A stretch of 20,736 nt of DNA from an uncultured Cryptobacterium sp. (GTDB taxonomy: Bacteria; Actinomycetota; Coriobacteriia; Coriobacteriales; Eggerthellaceae). Of the stretch, positions 1 through 7,154 are shown piece by piece. The stretch spans positions 1 through 20,736 of the forward strand of contig USIG01000019.1 of NCBI GenBank assembly GCA_900554685.1, read 5' to 3'. The stretch's first letter is position 1. Each line of letters begins with the position of its first letter. The position numbers were made by a program, and so were the translations under genes. The notes below the pieces were generated by a model. It ran no database searches, was not told the DNA's origin, and worked only from the letters and a program-made list of their open reading frames with translations.

Positions 1-120
1 TACTTGAGGGACTTGCTGAAGGGCTAGCGTTGATACTTGAGAGAATCACGTTGTCGCTCGAGGGGCTCGCTTCACTGTTTGAGGGATTCGGGCTGTTGCT
101 CGAGGGAATACACTTGGGCT
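1..120. repeat. Degenerate short repeats containing a cttgaggg-like core
   Basis: Related motifs recur near positions 1, 34, 56, 75 and 96 (forms such as acttgaggg, acttgagag, gctcgaggg and tttgaggga), at irregular spacing of about 19-33 bp. All three forward frames are soon interrupted by stops or carry no recognisable protein, so this looks non-coding. It lies upstream of atpC, where the atpD gene would normally be close; atpD is not in the window. The array may continue to the left of the edge. Confidence 0.45.
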
Positions 121-453
121 GCACCTCTGCTTTAGCTCTATGACTCATTTACTTCAGTCCCGTTGTTCTGTTTTTCCTAGTTTCGCCACATTTTGTTGAG
201 CTATGCATAGATTTCTTCGAAAAGTAGGGCTGAATTCTGTGCACGCAAGCGAAAAATGTGGCTCACTGTGCGTTCATTACCAAAATCGCTTGTTTTATAC
301 GCGCTCATTTGTTCACGAAACGGCAAAATGTGTCAAAAGTCCAAAAAGTAAAACACAAAACCTTTTAACCCCTAGAAATAATTTCTCATCTTGGTAGTAT
401 TCCTCAACGAAGGACTTTTTGCTGACGAGAAAATATAGGGGAGGTTTTTCTCG
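121..453. other. Non-coding stretch upstream of atpC
   Basis: I find no recognisable gene here. The one forward ORF of about 60 codons (203-397) has no family resemblance and no good ribosome binding site. An exact 10-bp inverted repeat, gccacatttt at 185-194 and its complement at 253-262, brackets a 58-bp spacer, and a 10-bp palindrome (ctatgcatag) lies at 201-210. These could belong to a leader structure, but there is no T-run that would make a terminator. Confidence 0.4.
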
Positions 454-471
454 ATGCTTAAAGGAAAATAA
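438..471 (+). promoter_or_regulatory. Strong Shine-Dalgarno followed by a five-codon mini-ORF ahead of atpC
   Basis: A strong Shine-Dalgarno sequence, ggggagg (438-444), precedes an ATG at 454 by nine bases. That ATG opens a five-residue ORF (MLKGK) ending at TAA 469-471. The mini-ORF is in the same frame as atpC, whose ATG is 22 bases after the stop. It could be a leader peptide that couples translation to atpC, or the relic of an older atpC start now cut off by a stop codon. Confidence 0.4.
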
Positions 472-492
472 CTTTTGGCAAAGGGGAAACGC

Positions 493-942
493 ATGTCAAC
501 TCTCTATTGTGATGTGGTGGCAAAGGATCGCACTCTTTTTACGGGGGAATTGTATTCAATTACGGTCCCAGGATTAGAAGGCGATATTGGTATTTTGGAA
601 AACCACGATCCTTATTTGGTTGCTTTACGTGACGGAGTGATTTGGGGAAGAAGGGAATCCGCAACAGGTCCTATCATCTGCGCTGCAAATATGGGTGGTT
701 ACTTGCAGGTTCTTAAAAATCGTGTAATCGTTTTGTGTGACAAGACGCGCGAAATTAAAGACATCAATTTAGAACATCTAGAAAATGTAATTCCTCAGAT
801 GGAGGAAACTCTTGCCTCGTTTACCGAAGAGCAGTTCATTGCACATTCTGTTTTACGGAGAAAATTACGCTGGTGCAAGGTGATGCGCGATGCGAAAGTA
901 AGAGCTCTTCAAGGTAAGCTTCCTTTCCCTTACAAAGAATAG
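493..942 (+). CDS. atpC: ATP synthase F1 epsilon subunit
   Basis: This is the epsilon subunit of the F1Fo ATP synthase, part of the rotating central stalk, which couples the c-ring to the catalytic head and can restrain ATP hydrolysis. The 149-residue product opens with the typical beta-sandwich pattern (STLYCDVVAKDRTLFTGE, then VPGLEGDIGILENHDP and VALRDGVI), followed by a C-terminal helical part from about residue 90. I chose ATG 493 because aagggg lies six bases upstream and the protein then begins where the family does; a TTG at 475 would add six residues with no better ribosome site. The rest of the atp operon must lie left of the window, unusually far away (at least ~490 bp of non-coding DNA). 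The C-terminal helices look somewhat divergent (RRKLRWCKVMRDAKVRALQG), which is common in this subunit. Confidence 0.9.
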   Translation: MSTLYCDVVAKDRTLFTGELYSITVPGLEGDIGILENHDPYLVALRDGVIWGRRESATGPIICAANMGGYLQVLKNRVIVLCDKTREIKDINLEHLENVIPQMEETLASFTEEQFIAHSVLRRKLRWCKVMRDAKVRALQGKLPFPYKE

Positions 943-1262
943 TCATAAAGAGTTGTAAACAACCATAAAGAACCATAAACAGCCGTAAAGAGTCGTTGTG
1001 AGGAAGTCGTAACGAGTCGTAGTGAGGAGTTATAAAGACTAGTGAGGCGTCGTAAAGACTTGCAAGGAATCGAGTCGTAAAGGGCCATAAACAGTCATAA
1101 ACAGTTGTAAAGAGTCGTCGTGAATCATAAAGACTCGCAAGGAATCGTAAAGAGTCGTCGTGAGGAAGTCGTAACGAGTCGTAGTGAGGAGTTATAAAGA
1201 CTCGCAAGGAATCGTAACGAGTCATGAGGAATCATAACGAGTCATGAGGAATCACGACGAGT
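941..1262. repeat. Degenerate 10-bp tandem repeat array with an internal 56-bp direct repeat
   Basis: The array starts at the atpC stop codon. From 941 to 990 it reads as five consecutive 10-mers (agtcataaag, agttgtaaac, aaccataaag, aaccataaac, agccgtaaag), and a similar 10-bp register returns at about 1073-1122. A longer block, 985-1040, recurs at 1147-1202 with one mismatch (t997 versus c1159), so the array has also grown by duplication of larger segments. The remainder is built of motifs such as cgtaacgagt, gtgaggagt and gcaaggaatc. No T-run hairpin is visible. The opposite strand is open for about 130 codons with recurrent DSLR words, but that is a by-product of the repeat. Confidence 0.85.
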
Positions 1263-1481
1263 GCCAACCAATCCTTATCAAACTTCTTGTGAATTTCGTC
1301 GGCAAGACGGTATCAAAACAAACTTATGCTGTTAAGATTGGTAGCCGAGAAAAGATAGTTTGACAGCATAACAATAAGTATTTCTCGCTTGTAATTTATG
1401 GAATTTAACGAGTAGTTTTCGCGCGACACGCACCTTATTCACATTTTCGCGCACAGATTCGCAGAAGAGATGTGATCGTTT
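1263..1481. other. dnaE upstream region with a 9-bp inverted repeat
   Basis: No gene is seen between the repeat array and dnaE. A perfect 9-bp inverted repeat (ttatgctgt at 1324-1332, acagcataa at 1363-1371) encloses 30 bases and lies about 110 bp before the dnaE start. A ttgaca hexamer at 1361-1366 (overlapping its right arm) resembles a -35 box, but I find no convincing -10 at the right distance. An operator or promoter-proximal structure is possible. Confidence 0.35.
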
Positions 1482-4400
1482 ATGGCATTCGTACATCTTC
1501 ACAATCATACTGAGTATTCCCTGCTCGATGGAGCAACGCACATCTACGACATGGTAAAGCGCGCGGCAGATTTAGGTATGCCCGCAATCGCTATTACCGA
1601 CCATGGCGTTATGAGCGGCGTGCCGGAGCTTGCGGATGCTTGTGAAAAAGTAAAGAAAGAAACTGGCATCTGGGTAAAGCCAATTTTTGGTTGCGAGATT
1701 TATTTCACCACTGATAGCGAGCTGAAGAAAGAAAAGCGACGCTTGCATCATATGATTTTGCTCGCAAAGAACAATACGGGTTATCACAATCTTTTGAAGC
1801 TTGTCAGTGAATCGCATGTAGATAATTTCTACTACCGTCCTCGCACCACCTTTGAGATGCTTCAAAAGTATTCTGAGGGAATTATTGCAACCAGCGCCTG
1901 CATTGCGGGCATTATTCCGCGTTGTATCGACGATGGCGATTTTGCTCAGGCGGTTGATTGGGCAAAACGCTTCAAGGACATTTATGCCCCGGGTGACTTT
2001 TATATCGAGCTGCAAGACCAAGGGATTACCACCAATGGTGGCATGACGCAGCTTGAAATGAATCGTAAGCTTACCGAGATTGCAAATCAGCTCGGTTTGC
2101 AAACTATTGCTACTAACGACTTTCATTATCTAACCCAAGAAGATGCTGTTGCTCAGGATATTATGCTGTGCATTGGCACCAACTCTACTATCACTCAAGA
2201 AAAGCGCTTTAAGTTTCCTAACGATCAGTTCTATATGAAAACTGAAGAGGAAATGCGTACAGCGCTCAAAGAATTCCCTGAGGCTTGTGATAATACGGTC
2301 ACACTGGCAGAAAAATGTAACGTCGAGTTGGAACGTGACGCTATTTTGCCACGTTTCCCCTTGCCCGAGGGCGAAACGGAAGAGTCCTATTTCCGCAAGC
2401 GCGTACAGGAAGGCTTGGTCCGTCGTTACGGAGACCCAATTCCTGCAGAAGTGCAGGAGCGCGCTGATTACGAAATGAGCGTTATTATTCAGCAGGGCTT
2501 CCCGGCATACTTCCTTATTGTTCAGGAATACATTGAGTGGGCGCGTAGTCAAGGCATCGGCGTAGGTCCCGGTCGTGGATCTGCGGCAGGCGCAATCGTT
2601 GCGTATGCGATGGGCATTACCGACCTCGATCCTCTTTCAAATGGCTTGCTCTTCGAACGTTTCTTGTCTCCTGAACGTGTAGAGATGCCCGATATCGACG
2701 TCGACTTCGAAGATGAACGTCGTCAGGAAGTAATCGAGCATATTAAAGATGTATATGGCGAAGACCATGTATCAGGCGTTATCACCTTCGGTAAGCTTCA
2801 GGCGAAAAATGCGGTGCGCGATGCGGCGCGCGTGTTGGATTATCCCTATGCGGTAGGCGATAAGGTTGCCAAGCTTATCGGTAACGAATTGGGTATCACT
2901 ATTGATGATGCAATGGCGAAAAACCCCGATCTGAAGCAGGCATATGACACCGAAGAAGATGTTCGTCGCGTAATAGATGCTGCGCGTTCTATTGAGGGCC
3001 ACGTGCGTGGTGAAGGCGTGCATGCGTGTGCGACTATTATTTGCCGTGACCCCATGAGCGATCATGTCCCCATGAAGCGCGATACCAAGGGCGGCGGTAT
3101 CATCACGCAATACGACGGTCACTATACCCCTGACTTGGGCCTATTGAAGATGGACTTCTTGGGTCTGCGTACCCTAGGTGTTTTGTCTCGAGCTTGCCGC
3201 AACATCAAGGCTCGCTTTGGTGTAGAGATTATTCCTGAGGAAATTCCTACCGATGACGAAAAAGCTTTCGAGCTTTTGCGCAGCGGCAATATGGACGGTT
3301 TGTTCCAGGTAGAAAGTGCGCTGTATGTAAGCTTGTTTAGTCGTCTTCCTCCTCATCGATTCTCAGACGTAGTCGCTTCGATTGCGCTGAATCGTCCAGG
3401 TCCTTTGGAATCTGGCATGGTTGACGACTACGTAATGGTTGCGAGTGGTAAAACCCCTGTTCACTACTATGATGATCGTTTGCGTCCTCTGCTGGAAGAA
3501 ACGTACGGGACCATGGTCTATCAGGAACAGATCATGCAGATCTCCATGGTGATGAGTGGCTTTTCGGCAGGTAAAGCAGACAAGCTGCGTAAAGCTATGG
3601 GTAAGAAGAAGATTGACGTTATGCGTCAGCTTCAAGAGGACTGGAACCAGGGCGCAGTTGAAAATGGCTTTAGTTTAGAGATCGCAAAAAAGATCTGGGA
3701 AGACGCCGAAAAGTTCGCTAAGTATGCGTTTAATAAATCGCATTCAGCGGCATACGCTATTTTGGTTATGCGTACCGCTTACTTAAAGGCGCATTATCCC
3801 AATGACTACATGGCGGCTGTTTTGTCGTCCTATATGGGTAACTCTGATCGTCTGATCAAATATATTGCAAGCTGCAATCGCTCGGGTATTCCCGTGCTTT
3901 CGCCTGACGTTAACTCTTCTAATTTGGAGTTTACGCCGCTTGATGACGGCATTCGTTTTGGCCTGGCCGGTATTCGTGGTGTGGGCGAAAAGGTAGCTCA
4001 GGTAATTATTGATGAGCGTGAAGCAAACGGTCCGTTCTCTTCGCTTCATGACTTTGTGAACCGTGTTGATTCTTCAGCCTATAACCGTAAAACGCTCGAA
4101 GCGCTTATTAAGTCCGGTGGCTTTGACTCTACTGGCTACACGCGCAAGCAGCTTATGTATTTTGTGGACGAAACGCCGCTTTTGGAAAGTGCCGCTAAGC
4201 GTCAAAAGGACAAAGATGCTGGTCAGATGGATATGTTTAGCATGTTCGCTGACGTGGACGATTCCTTTAAAGAAGATATTCCTGAGCCCGATGGAATTGA
4301 ATGGGATCGTCGTACCAAGCTGTCTTTCGAAAAAGATATTCTGAAGATGTATGTCTCGGACCATCCGCTTCGTCCTTATGAAAATTATTTATCGCGCACG

Positions 4401-4943
4401 ATGAAATATACCTTGGGCGATTTGATGGATAGGGAAGAAGGCATTAAGTCGGCTACGTTTGCGGGCATGGTATCGGAAACGAATATCCGTCGAACCAAGC
4501 GCGGTACCTTGATGGCAAGCTTTACGCTAGAAGACACAACAGGTCATATCGAATGCGTTTGCTTTGATTACGAAAAGAATCAGGCAGCTATTCAGGAAGA
4601 CGCGATCATTACGTGCAAAGGTAAGTTTGAGGTAAACGATCGTGGTAGCCAGATTTTGGTATACGAGGCAAAGCCGCTTGAGCTTTCTGAAGCTGATATG
4701 AATGTTGCGCCCATGCAATTGGAACTTAGTCTAGAGACAAGCGAATTGAATTCGGTGTCATCAGATAAGCTGATGCGCATTTTAAAGGCACACCCCGGAA
4801 AGGATCCGGTCATCTTGTATATCAGCGAGAAGAACGGAAAGCGCATGAGGGCAGAGCTGCCTTTGACTGCTGATTCGAATAATGCACACTTAAAAGCGTA
4901 CTTGGCAGATCTGTTTGGTCGTCCTGTCTGGAAGGCCTCTTAG
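1482..4943 (+). CDS. dnaE: DNA polymerase III alpha subunit (replicative polymerase)
   Basis: The replicative polymerase catalytic subunit, 1153 residues, a usual length for DnaE. The N-terminal PHP domain starts at once (VHLHNHTEYSLLDG, residues 4-17). The polymerase active site is complete: GVGPGRGSAAG, the PDIDVDF motif with D404 and D406, and the third aspartate D558 in KMDFLGLRTLG. A helix-hairpin-helix follows near residues 828-845 (GIRGVGEKVAQVI), then a QMDMF sequence at 915-919 matching the sliding-clamp binding motif, and an OB fold from about 988 (FAGMVSETNIRRTKRGTLMASF). ATG 1482 is preceded by a weak agaagaga about 11 bases away and gives the canonical N-terminus. It is probably transcribed on its own; a terminator lies about 110 bp downstream. 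Confidence 0.97.
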   Translation: MAFVHLHNHTEYSLLDGATHIYDMVKRAADLGMPAIAITDHGVMSGVPELADACEKVKKETGIWVKPIFGCEIYFTTDSELKKEKRRLHHMILLAKNNTGYHNLLKLVSESHVDNFYYRPRTTFEMLQKYSEGIIATSACIAGIIPRCIDDGDFAQAVDWAKRFKDIYAPGDFYIELQDQGITTNGGMTQLEMNRKLTEIANQLGLQTIATNDFHYLTQEDAVAQDIMLCIGTNSTITQEKRFKFPNDQFYMKTEEEMRTALKEFPEACDNTVTLAEKCNVELERDAILPRFPLPEGETEESYFRKRVQEGLVRRYGDPIPAEVQERADYEMSVIIQQGFPAYFLIVQEYIEWARSQGIGVGPGRGSAAGAIVAYAMGITDLDPLSNGLLFERFLSPERVEMPDIDVDFEDERRQEVIEHIKDVYGEDHVSGVITFGKLQAKNAVRDAARVLDYPYAVGDKVAKLIGNELGITIDDAMAKNPDLKQAYDTEEDVRRVIDAARSIEGHVRGEGVHACATIICRDPMSDHVPMKRDTKGGGIITQYDGHYTPDLGLLKMDFLGLRTLGVLSRACRNIKARFGVEIIPEEIPTDDEKAFELLRSGNMDGLFQVESALYVSLFSRLPPHRFSDVVASIALNRPGPLESGMVDDYVMVASGKTPVHYYDDRLRPLLEETYGTMVYQEQIMQISMVMSGFSAGKADKLRKAMGKKKIDVMRQLQEDWNQGAVENGFSLEIAKKIWEDAEKFAKYAFNKSHSAAYAILVMRTAYLKAHYPNDYMAAVLSSYMGNSDRLIKYIASCNRSGIPVLSPDVNSSNLEFTPLDDGIRFGLAGIRGVGEKVAQVIIDEREANGPFSSLHDFVNRVDSSAYNRKTLEALIKSGGFDSTGYTRKQLMYFVDETPLLESAAKRQKDKDAGQMDMFSMFADVDDSFKEDIPEPDGIEWDRRTKLSFEKDILKMYVSDHPLRPYENYLSRTMKYTLGDLMDREEGIKSATFAGMVSETNIRRTKRGTLMASFTLEDTTGHIECVCFDYEKNQAAIQEDAIITCKGKFEVNDRGSQILVYEAKPLELSEADMNVAPMQLELSLETSELNSVSSDKLMRILKAHPGKDPVILYISEKNGKRMRAELPLTADSNNAHLKAYLADLFGRPVWKAS

Positions 4944-5052
4944 AAAAAGAGCTTTCAGAGGGGACTTTATAAAGACAGTCCTTTAGCGAGGAAGGCCTTT
5001 TGGTTTTCTTGGGATTAAGTACCAAGCAAAGAACTAATTGATCAGGTTTCTA

Positions 5053-5092
5053 TCGGGAGAGTCTTTTTGAGGCTTTCCCGAATGCTTTTTTT
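5053..5092 (+). terminator. Rho-independent terminator after dnaE
   Basis: The arms tcgggagag (5053-5061) and ctttcccga (5073-5081) pair over nine positions with one G-U, around an 11-base loop, and are followed by a run of seven T (5086-5092). It lies about 110 bp after the dnaE stop and before truA, so truA most likely has its own promoter; a tatact at 5124-5129 is a possible -10 box, without a good -35. Confidence 0.75.
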
Positions 5093-5159
5093 AGAAGAAC
5101 GACTTCTCACAAAGTTTTGTTTGTATACTTTCATTGAAAGCCCCTAGGCAAAGGTTGAA

Positions 5160-6017
5160 ATGGTAGAAGTACAACAAAAAGAACAATTTGAGCAAATAGG
5201 CGATGAGCCGATTATTTTGTCGTTAGATGTCGCATACAACGGTGCTCCTTTTTCGGGATTTGCACGTCAGCCCGGACAACTAACGGTGCAGGGAAGCATC
5301 GAAGAGGCTCTTGCTCTTATTTTTCGTCGTCCTCTTGAGACGGTGTGCGCGGGACGTACCGATTCGGGTGTCCATGCAAGAGGGCAGGTAGTAAGCTTTG
5401 AGGTAACACAACAAGAGTATGAGCAACGCAGCGATTTCAAGCTGTTGCGCTCATTGAACGCGCTTACTCATGACGATATTTCTATTCGAGGCATCACGCA
5501 AAGGCCTCAAGACTTTTCGGCACGTTTTTCTGCAACGATGCGAGAGTATCGCTACTTTATATGTGTTGATAAGGCAGCTCCGTTGTTCATGAAAAACTTC
5601 AGCTGGCATATTCCGCAAGAGCTGGATATTGAAGCAATGCGCCAGGCGGCATCATATTTAATAGGGGAGCATGATTTTAAAAGCTTTTGTATGGCAGTTT
5701 CCGCTGAAGGGAAATCTACCATGCGCAATGTTTTTAGCATCACGGTTGAACCTGATGAGCTTTGGGGTGAACATTTGGTCGTCATTACCGTGAAAGGTAA
5801 CGCTTTTTTGCATTCTATGGTACGTACTATTGTTGGTAGTCTTGTTGCCGTGGGGCGTTCTCGGCGTAAACCTTCATGGATGGCAGAAGTCCTTGAGACG
5901 CGTAATCGAAGTGCCGCAGGGGAAAATGCTCCCGCCCAAGGTTTGGTATTTTGGCGGGTAAGTTACGAAGGCAAGCGTGTGCATGACCCGCTTTTGCGGG
6001 AAAACGCACCTCTGTAG
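5160..6017 (+). CDS. truA: tRNA pseudouridine(38-40) synthase
   Basis: TruA converts uridines 38-40 in the tRNA anticodon stem to pseudouridine. The product is 285 residues. The catalytic aspartate is D68 in the family motif CAGRTDSGVHARGQV (residues 63-77). Other conserved segments are YNGAPFSGFARQPG at 26-39, FSARFSATMREYRYFI and, near the C-terminus, NAFLHSMVRTIVGSLVAVG. There are about 18 residues before the first beta strand (SLDVAYNG), slightly longer than usual; the only reasonable start is ATG 5160, with aaagg about six bases upstream. In many bacteria truA follows ribosomal protein genes, but here it is a lone gene after a terminator, convergent with the LysR gene to its right. Confidence 0.95.
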   Translation: MVEVQQKEQFEQIGDEPIILSLDVAYNGAPFSGFARQPGQLTVQGSIEEALALIFRRPLETVCAGRTDSGVHARGQVVSFEVTQQEYEQRSDFKLLRSLNALTHDDISIRGITQRPQDFSARFSATMREYRYFICVDKAAPLFMKNFSWHIPQELDIEAMRQAASYLIGEHDFKSFCMAVSAEGKSTMRNVFSITVEPDELWGEHLVVITVKGNAFLHSMVRTIVGSLVAVGRSRRKPSWMAEVLETRNRSAAGENAPAQGLVFWRVSYEGKRVHDPLLRENAPL

Positions 6018-6100
6018 TGTTTCACGTTTCTACAATGAGTTCTTGAAAAGATATCGTGGTGGGAAGAGCTATCGGAAAAAGAGAACTATTAAGAGGTTGC

Positions 6101-6985
6101 TTAAGAACTTACTTCAAACATTTTGGATCCTTGGGTTTTGAGGAAATCAAAGAAGGTAAGAGCAGCAGAAGAAGGGGTATTCTCTTTGGAAAGCAGGGCA
6201 TAAATGTTTCGGTGGCGCTTGATGTCGGCGATAGGTTTTATCGAAAGGCCTTGTACGTTGTCTAACCAAGAATGCTCGGGAACAATAGTGTAACCCAGCC
6301 CAGCTCTTACGAGGTTGAGCACTTCGCTGTATAACTGCACCTCGCTTACTACGTTAGGGTAATATCCAGCTTCTTCAAACATACTTAAAACGGTATCACT
6401 CATTTCGCCTGGCCCCGTCATGATAAACGTCTCAGCGCGCAATTCTCGCAGGTTAATGTGCGATTTGCGAGCTAGGGGACAGTTGGAAGAAAACGCAACG
6501 AAGAATCTTTCATGAAGGATTTTGATCGTGTGAGAATCCTGCTTTAATTCCTTTTCGGTACCGTAAAACTCGATATCTGGAACCGCGTCTTTGAAGGTAA
6601 GAGAACCTCTAAATCCAAAACGAAGAATGATATCGGGATGTATTTTTCGATAAGCACTGATAAAGGTTTCTCCCACTTTTCCCAAGGTCATGTTGGTAGC
6701 GCATTTTACAATCTTTTGCTGCTGGTCAATATTTTGGGAAACGGTGTAGCGCGCGTTGCTGATAAGAGTTAGTGCGGTGCGCACTTGTTTTTCCATGTAG
6801 TAGCCGTTGTTATTGAGATGTAGTCTTCCACCATTTCTGTCAAAAAGAGGAAAACCAAACTCTCGTTCAAGATCACGCAAGGCGACGCTAAGGGCAGACT
6901 GAGAAATATGCAGTTGCTGCGATGCTTTAGCAATGCTTTGAGTCTCAGCGATAGCTAAAAAATAGTTGAGTTGGTGAAATTCCAT
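6101..6985 (-). CDS. LysR-family transcriptional regulator
   Basis: A 294-residue DNA-binding regulator of the LysR family. The N-terminal winged helix-turn-helix is unmistakable: MEFHQLNYFLAIAETQSIAKASQQLHISQSALSVALRDLEREFGFPLFDR (residues 1-50 region). The C-terminal two-thirds is the periplasmic-binding-protein-like effector domain, including VRAGLGYTIVPEH near residue 230. The ATG is preceded by aaggaagg on the same strand. It is transcribed away from the SLH/MBL gene, the classic arrangement in which a LysR protein controls its divergent neighbour and itself. A tttcat-N5-atgaaa element (7003-7019) lies 18 bases before its own start, the right form for a LysR box (T-N11-A). The ligand cannot be told from sequence. 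Confidence 0.93.
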   Translation of the reverse strand: MEFHQLNYFLAIAETQSIAKASQQLHISQSALSVALRDLEREFGFPLFDRNGGRLHLNNNGYYMEKQVRTALTLISNARYTVSQNIDQQQKIVKCATNMTLGKVGETFISAYRKIHPDIILRFGFRGSLTFKDAVPDIEFYGTEKELKQDSHTIKILHERFFVAFSSNCPLARKSHINLRELRAETFIMTGPGEMSDTVLSMFEEAGYYPNVVSEVQLYSEVLNLVRAGLGYTIVPEHSWLDNVQGLSIKPIADIKRHRNIYALLSKENTPSSAALTFFDFLKTQGSKMFEVSS

Positions 6986-7002
6986 AGCGTCTACCTTCCT
7001 TA

Positions 7003-7019
7003 TTTCATTACATATGAAA
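7003..7019. promoter_or_regulatory. Candidate LysR box (tttcat-N5-atgaaa)
   Basis: A perfect 6-bp inverted repeat with a 5-base spacer (tttcat at 7003-7008, atgaaa at 7014-7019) fits the T-N11-A form of LysR binding sites. It lies between the divergent LysR gene (start 6985) and the SLH/MBL gene (start 7155), close to the LysR start, where autorepression sites usually sit. Confidence 0.5.
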
Positions 7020-7080
7020 CAAGCCCTCTTTTCCTTGCGAAATTCTGAATCTTCCTTCGTTAAATCCTAATGTTAGATAA

Positions 7081-7094
7081 ATGAACGCGTTCAT
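7081..7094. promoter_or_regulatory. 14-bp perfect palindrome, candidate operator
   Basis: The sequence atgaacgcgttcat is its own reverse complement over 14 bases. It lies 60 bp before the SLH/MBL start and its last base overlaps a tacaat (7094-7099) that could be a -10 box, with a poor gttaga 16 bases upstream as -35. A dimeric regulator bound here would cover the promoter. Whether the bound protein is the adjacent LysR regulator or another is unknown. Confidence 0.45.
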
Positions 7095-7154
7095 ACAATA
7101 AGGCCAAGGCATTTTACCGAAAGGGGATTCGGTAGAGCGAAGGAGGGAAATGGT

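Noticed and set aside
203..397. Forward ORF of 64 codons upstream of atpC
   Set aside because: No ribosome site, no familiar composition or motif, and it lies in a region with inverted repeats and no other coding signal.
836..1225. Minus-strand ORF with repeated DSLR words
   Set aside because: It is the translation of the 10-bp repeat array and runs antisense into atpC. The period is not a multiple of three, so the repeated words come from the DNA repeat and not from selection on a protein.
941..1262. CRISPR array
   Set aside because: There are no spacers: the units are contiguous, degenerate and about 10 bp, and no cas genes are in the window.
1572..2126. Long minus-strand ORFs inside dnaE and other genes
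   Set aside because: They lie wholly within strongly supported genes on the other strand and show no family resemblance.
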